Of a stretch of 64,000 nucleotides of DNA, positions 14,091 to 21,163 are shown one piece after another (the stretch's first letter is position 1; every line of letters starts with the position of its first letter). Source of the DNA: a virus; IMG/VR virus record IMGVR_UViG_3300045243_000070, positions 1-64,000 of that record, one strand, 5' to 3'. The translations under genes and the position numbers were made by a program. Under the pieces are notes generated by a model. The model made no database searches. It was not told the DNA's origin and saw only the letters and a program-made list of their open reading frames with translations.

Positions 14091-15323
14091 TTAAGCTTTG
14101 ACCCCCTCAACGAATTGCGCCCTTGTGATAACCGTTTCCTTGACCCCTTTAAATTCATTATGAGCCTTAACAGTAGCCTTGACAATTAAGCCGTCAACGT
14201 CCTGCGCTCCTTCGTTAAATCCAAAACCAAAAGACGTTGAAAACCATGAAAGAGAATTGCCCTTTTCATCTTTAAATTTTAATAATGCGCTCTTGCCATA
14301 ATCGCCTTCGATGAAACGGACATATACGAGTTTAGCCTTGACATTTACAAGCTTGTCCTTAATGCCCCCTAAAAATTCGCTAGTGATGGAAGGCTTTTCA
14401 ATCTTAACAAAATCAGGGGTTAAATTATTAGCTTTCATGTAAGCCCAAACACTGGAAACGACAAGCCCCATATAACGGCTTTCAACGGCTTGACCCTTTA
14501 ACAGTGTTTTAATGTTTTGCTCATATTCCCCGGTAGGGTTAATGCTTGCGCCCCATGAAATGACGTTTAAAGCGGTTTCCCTGTCTTGCCCGTTTGGTGT
14601 GATAACCTTGTCCTCTATTTTCCGGTAGTCTTCACCCTTTAGGCCCCGGTAATTCACTTGCTCCCAAACTAGGCCCCCCGTTGAGGGTAGGCCGTTCTCA
14701 TCGCTTTTCGCCTTGCTCCTGTAAAATCCGCTCTTGCGAATAACAGCGCTAGAAAGGGACAGTATGTCAAGCAATGAGGGCAAACAATGCGCCCCATGAC
14801 TGGAAGAATCCCCGCCCCCTATGTTTCCCCCTGCGGTTTCTAAAAATTCGGCAATTTGAGCAAGAAATTCGGGGTTATGGTTAAAGCCCATAAAATCTTT
14901 TAAACAGCTTGAACCTACTTGGATGATAGCCCCTATTTCATCCTTTAATAAAAACGTGCTATTTCTAACCCGGTTAATTTTGCAATGGTCACATAAGCAA
15001 AGCCTAGTCAACCAATCGGCAGGGACAGGGTTGTCCATGTCAAAACGCCTTATGATGTTTCCCCCTTCCCTATGGTCAAGGCTTGCGACAAAGGAATAAC
15101 CATTAATAAAAGGGGCTTTCCCGTCAATGGAACCACAAACAACGTTTAAAACCTTTTCAATGCTTGACCCGTCCGGCAATTGCTCAAAGAAGGTTAGAAC
15201 GTCCCGCCCCGTTTCAATCAAGGTAATTTCTGGACAACCTATTTTAACCGCTTTCCTGTTAAGCTTTTCGACTTGCTTTTTAAAATCATCCCATTTATAA
15301 ACAGGGATTTTAAAGTCTTTCAT
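14091..15323 (-). CDS. Conserved protein with zinc-binding motif, 410 aa
   Basis: About residues 107-147 hold CLCDHCKINRVRNSTF and then GSSCLKDFMG, a four-cysteine zinc-ribbon pattern (C-x2-C ... C). Downstream is a Ser/Gly linker (GGGDSSSHGAHC), a helical region, and a C-terminal beta-rich domain (KAKLVYVRFIEGDYG, SLSWFSTS) that could be an OB-like fold. Large single gene with its own strong promoter, in the ArdC neighbourhood. Function unknown. Confidence 0.75.
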   Translation of the reverse strand: MKDFKIPVYKWDDFKKQVEKLNRKAVKIGCPEITLIETGRDVLTFFEQLPDGSSIEKVLNVVCGSIDGKAPFINGYSFVASLDHREGGNIIRRFDMDNPVPADWLTRLCLCDHCKINRVRNSTFLLKDEIGAIIQVGSSCLKDFMGFNHNPEFLAQIAEFLETAGGNIGGGDSSSHGAHCLPSLLDILSLSSAVIRKSGFYRSKAKSDENGLPSTGGLVWEQVNYRGLKGEDYRKIEDKVITPNGQDRETALNVISWGASINPTGEYEQNIKTLLKGQAVESRYMGLVVSSVWAYMKANNLTPDFVKIEKPSITSEFLGGIKDKLVNVKAKLVYVRFIEGDYGKSALLKFKDEKGNSLSWFSTSFGFGFNEGAQDVDGLIVKATVKAHNEFKGVKETVITRAQFVEGVKA

Positions 15324-15357
15324 GTCTTGCCCCCTAGCTGGTTTTCACTACTCTTTT

Positions 15358-15386
15358 ATAATAGCAAAAAAGGGGGATAGTGTCAA
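15358..15386 (-). promoter_or_regulatory. Sigma-70-type promoter
   Basis: Minus strand TTGACA, 17 bp ending TGC, TATTAT (extended -10). Confidence 0.85.
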
Positions 15387-15725
15387 TGCTTGCCCCTAGT
15401 ATTTAACGGCTTAATGCTTTTAGGTAGTTTATAACCATTTTGTAGGAATCTACATTATTGTAGAATGCCTTCCATAACGAAAAAAATTTCCCCTAGTGTA
15501 ATTTTGACCCTTAAAAACAGTCTAGATAAGCGCCCCCTAAAAACCCGCCAAACTTTGGGAGCATAGAAAACCGTTTGGCCTATTTTTACATTCTATAGGC
15601 CTTTAATTGAAAGATTTTTTATCATAGGGCAATCTTATAAAAAACTTTTTATCTTTTAGTTAAGGCCCTGTTATGTGTAAGAAATAACAACCCCGGCCCT
15701 CTCAAAATTTTTTATAAAAACTTTC
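15387..15725 (-). ncRNA. Possible non-coding transcript
   Basis: The promoter at 15726-15754 fires into about 340 bp with no credible reading frame before the next promoter. The stretch is AT-rich with short inverted repeats and contains the palindrome at 15449-15464. An untranslated RNA or a long leader reading through to 15323 are both possible. Confidence 0.3.
15449..15464. promoter_or_regulatory. Palindromic operator-like site 1
   Basis: TCTACA-TTAT-TGTAGA, a perfect 6-bp inverted repeat with 4-bp spacer, preceded by ATTTTGTAGGAA. Two further copies with the same outer bases at 18995 and 19816. Confidence 0.65.
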
Positions 15726-15754
15726 ATCATATCATAAAAAATCTTTTTTGTCAA
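15726..15754 (-). promoter_or_regulatory. Sigma-70-type promoter
   Basis: Minus strand TTGACA, 17 bp ending TGA, TATGAT. No gene follows for 400 bp. Confidence 0.75.
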
Positions 15755-16065
15755 GTAAAATAAATTTCACGACAAAAAAACTTTGCATTTAAACTCGATT
15801 TGAGCCCATGATTTTTTATAAAAAGGTTTTTTGTTAGCCTGCAATAAAAGGCCCTTTTACACTGCCCCGTTTTTGCATTCTTTGGGGCTTTTTCTGCACG
15901 GTTTTTTCTTTCGCATAAGGGCAATATGCGCCCACCCCCTGCCGTGGTACGCTCTGAGGGGCAGGGTAGGGACAAGTAAAAGAGGTTAAAAGAGTCTAAA
16001 AAGCGAATCTAGGGGGATAAATAGGGGCTTGTGGGACAGTAAAGGCATGAAAAAAGGGGAAATAA

Positions 16066-16099
16066 AAAAGCCCCTACCTTTGGGGAAAGGAGGGGCTTT
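16066..16099 (-). terminator. Intrinsic terminator
   Basis: AAGCCCCT ... AGGGGCTT stem with T6 on the minus strand, just beyond gene 16123-16578. Confidence 0.85.
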
Positions 16100-16122
16100 A
16101 ACTACTTGAAAGGGGTTTTTGT

Positions 16123-16578
16123 TTAAGCGTTAACCTCTTCCACGTTCAAAGCTTCTTTCAAGGCCTTGACCCCTTCTTGAAAATACTTAATCATATCGAG
16201 CCGATTGTTTTGAGCGCTTGAACCGTTGCGCCCCTTTGCCATTTCATCGAAAAGAGTTTTGATTCTCGTTTCCATGTATTCAATGGCTCCCAAAGAGTTT
16301 TGAAGGCCTTGGGGGGCTTCTACGTCAAAATCAATTGTTATTTCCAAGGCTTCAAGCAAGCGCCTAACTTTGCTTTGATGTCTTTGGGTTGACGTTGAAT
16401 AGCGGTAAGAATTGAAAAACACTTTCCCGCCTATAACCTTGACGAATTCCCACCAATTGTAGGAAAGAGCGGTTTTTGTTTCAGGGTTAAATGTTACGTT
16501 AACCCCTTTGTAAATCCCCGCCCTTTTCATAAACTTCAAAGCGGTTTTTTCCTTCACTACTTCAAGAATTTGATTCAT
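16123..16578 (-). CDS. Hypothetical protein, 151 aa
   Basis: ATG at 16578 (MNQILEVVKEKTALKFMKRA) with AAGGGGGCAGAAA, preferred over a longer frame opening at 16626. Helical protein with FNPETKTALSYNWWEFVKVI in the middle. No recognised domain. Confidence 0.7.
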   Translation of the reverse strand: MNQILEVVKEKTALKFMKRAGIYKGVNVTFNPETKTALSYNWWEFVKVIGGKVFFNSYRYSTSTQRHQSKVRRLLEALEITIDFDVEAPQGLQNSLGAIEYMETRIKTLFDEMAKGRNGSSAQNNRLDMIKYFQEGVKALKEALNVEEVNA

Positions 16579-16717
16579 TTTCTGCCCCCTTAAATTTATT
16601 TTCTTCCACCAAAAAAACCCTCTCAAAAAACTCTACGTCTATATCTGATATCATGCCCCCTTCTTTAGCGCTTGTCAAGCGTTCTTCATTTAATTTTTTT
16701 AGTCTTTCCCGTACCAT
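16562..16717 (-). CDS. Small charged protein, 51 aa
   Basis: ATG after AAGGGGGTTTAAC; MVRERLKKLNEERLTSAKEG then ISDIDVEFFERVFLVEENKF. The end overlaps the next start by 17 bp, allowing coupled translation. Confidence 0.55.
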   Translation of the reverse strand: MVRERLKKLNEERLTSAKEGGMISDIDVEFFERVFLVEENKFKGAENESNS

Positions 16718-16718
16718 G

Positions 16719-16958
16719 TTAAACCCCCTTAGCTTGTTTTAATAGTTTACGATGTCCACCCTCAATTTTCAAGCGCTTTAATACTTCCCCATAGGGATGA
16801 GCCCCGCAAGTAGTCCAATCAATTTCAGCATTGCAAGCCCACAAAATTTCAGGCTCAATAAGGATAACGGAAATTACCCCTTCATTTTTTACGATAATTA
16901 GCCCCTGCCCGTCACTATCTTTCCAGAATGAGATTGTTATACCTTCTTTGGCTTGCAT
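16719..16958 (-). CDS. Hypothetical protein, 79 aa
   Basis: Beta-rich N-terminus (GITISFWKDSDGQGLIIVKN) and a basic helix at the C-terminus (RLKIEGGHRKLLKQAKGV). Ribosome site GAGGGGGCAAGAC. Function unknown. Confidence 0.65.
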   Translation of the reverse strand: MQAKEGITISFWKDSDGQGLIIVKNEGVISVILIEPEILWACNAEIDWTTCGAHPYGEVLKRLKIEGGHRKLLKQAKGV

Positions 16959-16972
16959 GTCTTGCCCCCTCG

Positions 16973-17002
16973 AAAAAATGCCCCCTAGCGTTAACTAGGG
17001 GG
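16973..17002 (-). terminator. Intrinsic terminator
   Basis: Stem CCCCCTAG / CTAGGGGG (loop CGTTAA) with T6 on the minus strand, after gene 17017-17271. Confidence 0.8.
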
Positions 17003-17016
17003 ATTAAACCGTGCCT

Positions 17017-17271
17017 TTAGTAGTCCTCTAAGCTGTCTAGCTTGTCATCCTGAAGGCTTTCAATATAGCTTTCCCTCTCGTTTTCAATGTCTTCAGACAA
17101 TAAAACCTCATCCATCTCTTCTGATAACCGCTCGTTTTCTTTTTCCTCCTGCAAGCATTCGGCGCAAAGAATCGAACCGTCAAGGGCTAACTTTCCTTCA
17201 CCCTCTTTCAATTCGATAAAACAATCTCCGCATTCTAACAGCGGGTTTTTCTCTTTAACTTGGTTTGACAT
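17017..17271 (-). CDS. Zinc-ribbon acidic protein, 84 aa
   Basis: CGDC at about residue 14 and CAEC at about residue 37 form a C-x2-C ... C-x2-C zinc ribbon. The C-terminal half is extremely acidic (Glu/Asp-rich helix). It may bind a protein or nucleic-acid partner; own promoter and terminator. Confidence 0.75.
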   Translation of the reverse strand: MSNQVKEKNPLLECGDCFIELKEGEGKLALDGSILCAECLQEEKENERLSEEMDEVLLSEDIENERESYIESLQDDKLDSLEDY

Positions 17272-17304
17272 ATCACACCCCCAAAAGTTTTTAACTACAC
17301 TGAT

Positions 17305-17332
17305 ATATTATCAATTAGAAAAAGATTGTCAA
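17305..17332 (-). promoter_or_regulatory. Sigma-70-type promoter, 16-bp spacer
   Basis: Minus strand TTGACA, 16 bp, TAATAT. Confidence 0.7.
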
Positions 17333-17497
17333 GCGTTTAAAAACATTTATTTAATTTATTTTAGAGGTAGGCTGGAAGGGGTAGCCTTTGAGCATTTACA
17401 CGTTTTAAAAGGGGTCAATTTTGCATTCTTTGGGGGTTTATTTCGCCCCTGTAGACTCCACACATAGGGCCAATAAAGGCCTCGTAAAGAGGATTAA
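17333..17497. other. Intergenic gap with repeat half-copy
   Basis: Contains TTTGCATTCTTTGGGGG (17420-17437), a half-copy of the dispersed repeat. No gene seen. Confidence 0.5.
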
Positions 17498-17533
17498 AAA
17501 AAAGGCCCATTCTGTGTAAGAATGAGCCTTTTA
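17498..17533 (-). terminator. Intrinsic terminator
   Basis: AAAAGGC-CATTCT / AGAATG-GCCTTTT stem with T8 on the minus strand; ends the ArdC operon. Confidence 0.85.
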
Positions 17534-17546
17534 AATCGACTAGGTT

Positions 17547-18416
17547 TTAAACTGGTACGGCTCCCCCTTCTGGAACAGGGGTTTTTATTTCCCCTGCCGA
17601 TTGTAACAGCATGTTAACCGCTTTTTGGGCTTGTGAGCAAGCCTTGTAAAGCGTGTCCTCCTTTTCCTTCATCCCTTTGCACCATGACGTTATATAGGCC
17701 GTGTGTTGCGTGTCATAGTGAAAGCCCACATAAGCGGACAGGAAAGCCCCTCCCATTTCCGCAACTAATTCTTCAAAAGGCCTTTCCGCTTTATAATCAG
17801 TAAAGCTAGGACGGTTTAAACGCTCTTTCGCCCCTGTCCAGTGAATCAATTCATGAAAAACTGTTGAATAATAACCTTCATCAGTTTTCCACAACGATTT
17901 TTTTGGCACTTCAATGTGAGAGGCATCATTTTTACAAAAAGCAGGGGTTTGTGTAGTTGCGCCATTTTCGATGATCTTAGCCCCTGATAAGAGGATAATT
18001 TTATCCCCTAACACGTTTGGTTTTAATTCCCTTTTGACAATTTCATGGGGTTTCAAACCGTCTACTTGGTCAAGGGAGAAAACTACCGAAGTTTTCATGA
18101 GGGGAAATTTTTCCTTTTTCCCGTCTTTCATTCTTTCCAACATTTGGAAATAAGAAACACAAAAACCCTTAGCCCCCTTTTTAACCTGCCCCCCTGCCTC
18201 GGTTGCTTGTTTGTAGGTTACGAATTGCCCTGTAGTTAATCCGCTACCCTGCAAACCATAAGCAAGGCCTATCACGTTCATTCCCTGATAAGGCCTTTTG
18301 CTTTTCCAATTCATAACCTGCTGGTAAAACCAAGGCATTTCCCAAGGCAAAGACCCTTTTTCCATGTCTTTTAAAACCTTGTCCGCTAATTCCTGCATTT
18401 TCGGTGTTAATCTCAT
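17547..18416 (-). CDS. ardC: ArdC-like antirestriction protein
   Basis: 289 aa. Residues 1-120 match the N-terminal ssDNA-binding domain of ArdC (W-x-x-P-W, RPYQGMNVIGL, FVTYKQATEAGGQVKKGAKG). Residues 188-192 are HELIH, a zincin metallopeptidase site, followed by an Asn-Arg-Pro segment and EELVAEMG with the likely third ligand. ArdC proteins protect incoming DNA from type I restriction; the domains are complete and the catalytic residues present. Last gene of an operon with two very small genes. Confidence 0.9.
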   Translation of the reverse strand: MRLTPKMQELADKVLKDMEKGSLPWEMPWFYQQVMNWKSKRPYQGMNVIGLAYGLQGSGLTTGQFVTYKQATEAGGQVKKGAKGFCVSYFQMLERMKDGKKEKFPLMKTSVVFSLDQVDGLKPHEIVKRELKPNVLGDKIILLSGAKIIENGATTQTPAFCKNDASHIEVPKKSLWKTDEGYYSTVFHELIHWTGAKERLNRPSFTDYKAERPFEELVAEMGGAFLSAYVGFHYDTQHTAYITSWCKGMKEKEDTLYKACSQAQKAVNMLLQSAGEIKTPVPEGGAVPV

Positions 18417-18428
18417 AACCTGCCCCCT

Positions 18429-18497
18429 TTAAAATTTTTCAAAAGCTAACAGCCCAACACCAAACAACAAAACCACTATAACAAAAACAATTTCCAC
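18429..18497 (-). CDS. Transmembrane microprotein, 22 aa, GTG start
   Basis: GTG after AAAAGGGGGCTTGAC; MEIVFVIVVLLFGVGLLAFE then KF. Almost entirely one membrane helix. It sits between a 57-aa gene and ardC with proper ribosome-site spacing. Tentative because of its size. Confidence 0.45.
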   Translation of the reverse strand: MEIVFVIVVLLFGVGLLAFEKF

Positions 18498-18498
18498 G

Positions 18499-18672
18499 TC
18501 AAGCCCCCTTTTCTAATTGTTTAATAATACCGTTTTCAACGGCTTTCACTACCCTTTCACCTATGACACGTCTTTCGGCTTGAAAGGCTCGTAAAACCTC
18601 AATAGGTAAAGGGCTCTTTTCATTCTTGACCCTTTTGACTCTCATTTTTAACAGCTCTTGAAATACGCTCAT
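18499..18672 (-). CDS. Small basic helical protein, 57 aa
   Basis: ATG after AAGGGGGCTTT; MSVFQELLKMRVKRVKNEKS then a second helix ending IIKQLEKGA. Rich in Arg/Lys; first gene after the promoter at 18707-18734. Confidence 0.65.
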   Translation of the reverse strand: MSVFQELLKMRVKRVKNEKSPLPIEVLRAFQAERRVIGERVVKAVENGIIKQLEKGA

Positions 18673-18706
18673 AAAGCCCCCTTCAAAACTTATTCCCTAC
18701 ACTTCA

Positions 18707-18734
18707 ATTTTATCAAGCCCTAAAAGATTGTCAA
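18707..18734 (-). promoter_or_regulatory. Sigma-70-type promoter, 16-bp spacer
   Basis: Minus strand TTGACA, 16 bp, TAAAAT. Confidence 0.7.
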
Positions 18735-18811
18735 CAAAAAAATTAAATTATTTTAGGGCTTTAAATATAGGCCTTTTAAAATATAAGGGTTTTTAGCCTA
18801 TTTCCCCCATT

Positions 18812-18848
18812 CTTGCATTTAAAGGCCTATTCCTTGAACGATTATTTA
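18812..18848. repeat. Dispersed intergenic repeat, copy g
   Basis: Plus strand CTTGCATTTAAAGGCC ... TTGAACGATTATTT; opposite orientation to copies a and c. Confidence 0.6.
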
Positions 18849-18994
18849 TTTAAGCCCCTATCGTATTAAGGCTTAGAGTTTTAAACATACTATTTTTCAA
18901 TTTCAGACTAAAAACTTTTGATTAAATTTTTTAGCTTGACAATTTCAAAAAACTCTGAAGGGCTTTTTACCTCTATCCTACAATTTTGTCTGAT

Positions 18995-19010
18995 TCTACA
19001 AAACTGTAGA
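18995..19010. promoter_or_regulatory. Palindromic operator-like site 2
   Basis: TCTACA-AAAC-TGTAGA; preceded by AATTTTGTCTGAT, matching the upstream flank of site 1. Confidence 0.65.
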
Positions 19011-19220
19011 CTATTCGGCGGATGACCTGCTTTTGCATTCTTTGGGCCTTTCCTTTGATCGAACACCTTTCCCTTATCATCTATCGTTAGTCCTCATTGT
19101 CACTTAAATTAGCCCCTATTATATGCAAACATTTTAGGTGCCTTAAAACGCCATATATTGCAAAAAATAAAACAAAATAATTCGCTCAATTATCTTTTGT
19201 ATGCCATTGACAGGCCCTAA

Positions 19221-19257
19221 TTTTGATTCTAAGGCCCTTTACTTGAACGATTATTTT
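19221..19257. repeat. Dispersed intergenic repeat, copy i
   Basis: Plus strand TTTTGATTCTAAGGCCC ... TTGAACGATTATTT, nearly the same composite as 18812-18848. Confidence 0.6.
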
Positions 19258-19303
19258 TATAGGCTATTAAAACAAGCAAGCCCAAACCCCTATAAAAACA
19301 AAA

Positions 19304-19336
19304 AGCCCCATACTACCCGAGGGGTAGCAGGGGCTA
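19304..19336 (-). terminator. Intrinsic terminator
   Basis: AGCCCC-CTACCC / GGGTAG-GGGGCT stem followed by T-rich sequence on the minus strand. Confidence 0.8.
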
Positions 19337-19363
19337 GGCCTATACTAGGGGTAGTGTAGGGTT

Positions 19364-19564
19364 TTAGGAGTATTTAACGTTAATCATCATATTATGGAAA
19401 CCCAGCAAAGCCCTTTTAAAATTGTCATAAAGATAGGACTGCTCAATTTCCCCCTTCCGGTTGACTACTTCAACCCAATATCCCCTAGTCCTGTCAGGGT
19501 TGAGAATTTTAGTATAGGTAATAGCCTTATTCCTGATAACCGCCTCCCTATAGGCTAGGACCAT
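19364..19564 (-). CDS. Hypothetical protein, 66 aa
   Basis: MVLAYREAVIRNKAITYTKI, then GYWVEVVNRKGEIEQSYLYD and a helix. The start overlaps the stop of an upstream membrane peptide. Function unknown. Confidence 0.65.
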   Translation of the reverse strand: MVLAYREAVIRNKAITYTKILNPDRTRGYWVEVVNRKGEIEQSYLYDNFKRALLGFHNMMINVKYS

Positions 19565-19565
19565 A

Positions 19566-19640
19566 TCACACCACCATCAAGAGAACGATATACAACCCGG
19601 CCACTACAAACCCCGCCTTGACTCCTAGTGATACCCTCAT
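19566..19640 (-). CDS. Transmembrane microprotein, 24 aa
   Basis: ATG at 19640 with AAGGGGGATGCAC upstream; MRVSLGVKAGFVVAGLYIVL then LMVV, one basic-tailed helix. An ATG two codons earlier is less well spaced. Translationally coupled to 19364-19564 (TGATATG). Confidence 0.45.
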   Translation of the reverse strand: MRVSLGVKAGFVVAGLYIVLLMVV

Positions 19641-19677
19641 GTGCATCCCCCTTGGTGTGTCTTACTGCCTACATAGA

Positions 19678-19706
19678 GATAATAACATAAGGGTTTTTAT
19701 TGTCAA
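19678..19706 (-). promoter_or_regulatory. Weak sigma-70-type promoter
   Basis: Minus strand TTGACA, 17 bp, ATTATC (or 18 bp, TTATCT). Confidence 0.5.
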
Positions 19707-19743
19707 CAATAAAAATAAAATAAATTAATAAATATTTATATAG

Positions 19744-19772
19744 TTGACAATTCTAGGGGATATGGTAGTATA
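19744..19772 (+). promoter_or_regulatory. Plus-strand promoter candidate
   Basis: TTGACA, 16 bp, TAGTAT (19766-19771), followed by operator-like site 3 about 45 bp downstream. Confidence 0.55.
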
Positions 19773-19815
19773 TGGGCAGGGGGAAACTATGCGATTATAA
19801 AGGGAATATTAAACA

Positions 19816-19831
19816 TCTACAATTTTGTAGA
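19816..19831. promoter_or_regulatory. Palindromic operator-like site 3
   Basis: TCTACA-ATTT-TGTAGA; read on the minus strand it is preceded by ATTTTGGTATAGT, so this copy is inverted relative to sites 1 and 2. Confidence 0.65.
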
Positions 19832-20014
19832 ACTATACCAAAATGTTTGGGTCCCATCGGTCCTAGACAAGGTGGAGCACGAAGCCTTCGAGGAGGTGCG
19901 GAATCTTATGGATGTTATAAGAATGATGAAGAGAAGGAAAGCACAGAAAAAGGAGTCCCTTTTGGGTCCTACTTCTGGGGCTCCCTTAAAATTTTAAAAA
20001 TGCATCATATTTTC

Positions 20015-20043
20015 TTGACATAGGGACTCCAGCGTGGTATACT
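20015..20043 (+). promoter_or_regulatory. Sigma-70-type promoter with extended -10
   Basis: TTGACA, 17 bp ending TGG, TATACT; 28 bp upstream of the first HNH gene. Confidence 0.85.
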
Positions 20044-20070
20044 TACAGTAATACTTACCGAGGAGTTTGT

Positions 20071-20535
20071 ATGAGAGAGATAAAGCTGACCCAGGGAGAA
20101 GTGGCCCTGATTGATGATATTGATTTTGAATTAGTCAGTGGATATAAGTGGCACTGTTATAAAGGGGCCTACACAAAATATGCAATTTCTGGGTGTAGAA
20201 AAAATAAAGTTTATATGCACAGGTTAGTGGCAGGCGCTACTGACCCTAAAACAGACGTTGACCATAAAAATTCGGACGGCTTGTGCAATTTAAGGTCTAA
20301 TCTAAGAATAATTACTCATCAACAAAATACATTTAATAAAAGGCTGTCTAAGTCAAATACTTCGGGATTTAAGGGGGTGTGTTTTGATAAGGAGAAAGGA
20401 AAGTGGAAATCTAAAATTAAATTGAATGGAGTAGACATTCATATTGGTTATTTTAAAGATAAAGAGGATGCTGCAAAAGCCTACGATTTAAAAGCGAAAG
20501 AATTGTTCGGGGAGTTTGCAAGAACTAATTTTTAA
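20071..20535 (+). CDS. HNH-AP2 homing endonuclease 1, 154 aa
   Basis: The HNH core is VYMHRLV ... TDVDHKNSDGLCNLRSNLRI (residues about 49-88). The C-terminus is an AP2 DNA-binding domain (SGFKGVCFDKEKGKWKSKI ... HIGYFKDKEDAAKAYDLKA). Free-standing homing endonucleases of this type are common in large phages. Ribosome site GAGGAG; own plus-strand promoter against the minus-strand surroundings. Confidence 0.9.
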   Translation: MREIKLTQGEVALIDDIDFELVSGYKWHCYKGAYTKYAISGCRKNKVYMHRLVAGATDPKTDVDHKNSDGLCNLRSNLRIITHQQNTFNKRLSKSNTSGFKGVCFDKEKGKWKSKIKLNGVDIHIGYFKDKEDAAKAYDLKAKELFGEFARTNF

Positions 20536-20671
20536 GCTATTCTCCTGGCTTACAATTATCTAGGAATTTACCTAGAACGTAACCCATATCGTCAGGTATA
20601 TATTCCGCCGAGGAACTGTCCGATAAATCCGTGCTGTCGACTAACCCATAGGGTTCGTTTAAGGAGTTGTC

Positions 20672-21163
20672 TTGAAATATATTATTACTTCCAACGGGGA
20701 TCGGGTCCTTGTCAGCGACCGGGACTACCCCAAGGTTGTCAATCTCTGCTGGTCCACACTCAAGTCCAAGAACCATGGCCTTAAATACGCTAGGCGTACA
20801 TTCCCCGGTGGACGCCACGTCTTCATGCACCGGTTTATACTCAACGTCGGTCCTGGGGTAACCATTGATCATAGAAACCGAAATGGTATTGATAATCGTC
20901 GCTCCAATCTGCGTCGGTGTAGCCACTCTCAAAACCTCTTTAATTCAAAATTAAGAACCAATAATAAATCCGGGTTCAAGGGGGTCTCCTGGAACAAATT
21001 CCATAAAGCCTGGATGGTTAAAATCCGCTTTGAAAATAACCACATACATCTAGGCTATTTTCACAATAAAATCAAGGGTGCCATTGAATATGACCGTAAT
21101 GCCAAAAGGCTTTTCGGTAAATTCGCACGGCTTAACTTTCCTCGGCGCAAGACCCCTCAATAA
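20672..21163 (+). CDS. HNH-AP2 homing endonuclease 2, 163 aa, TTG start
   Basis: TTG at 20672 has AAGGAG upstream. HNH core VFMHRFILNV ... TIDHRNRNGIDNRRSNLRRC, AP2 domain SGFKGVSWNKFHKAWMVKIR. Same architecture as the preceding gene but clearly diverged, so this is an old tandem pair or two separate arrivals. Confidence 0.9.
   Translation: MKYIITSNGDRVLVSDRDYPKVVNLCWSTLKSKNHGLKYARRTFPGGRHVFMHRFILNVGPGVTIDHRNRNGIDNRRSNLRRCSHSQNLFNSKLRTNNKSGFKGVSWNKFHKAWMVKIRFENNHIHLGYFHNKIKGAIEYDRNAKRLFGKFARLNFPRRKTPQ

Larger units (their letters stand above)
15324..16065. other. AT-rich intergenic region
   Basis: About 740 bp without a supported gene. It holds two promoters (15358, 15726), operator-like site 1, a half-copy of the dispersed repeat (TTTTTGCATTCTTTGGGGC, 15870-15890) and several A/T runs. 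A 74-codon minus frame at 15751-15975 includes the repeat and is not considered coding. Confidence 0.6.
18673..19303. other. AT-rich intergenic region with repeats and operator
   Basis: About 630 bp without a supported gene. It contains the ardC operon promoter, operator-like site 2 and three copies of the dispersed repeat (18812-18848, 19031-19065, 19221-19257). The dense repeats on both sides of 15.4-19.8 kb could mark an origin or a regulatory hub. Confidence 0.55.
19641..20070. other. Divergent intergenic region
   Basis: About 430 bp. It holds a minus promoter (19678-19706), a plus promoter (19744-19772), operator-like site 3, a GC-rich hairpin (about 19951-19987, AAGGAGTCCC / GGGGCTCCCTT) and the plus promoter for the first HNH gene. 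An open plus frame ending at 19997 lacks a start codon. Confidence 0.55.

Noticed and set aside
15751-15975. 74-codon minus frame in an AT-rich gap
   Set aside because: It covers a dispersed repeat and a promoter, lacks the G-rich ribosome site of its neighbours, and has a low-complexity product.
19772-20023. 83-codon plus frame MGRGKL...
   Set aside because: It crosses the operator palindrome and hairpin, and its composition is not protein-like; another frame in the same stretch looks better.
20537-20932. Minus-strand frame opposite the second HNH gene
   Set aside because: It overlaps the HNH coding sequence and has no ribosome site or recognised motif.
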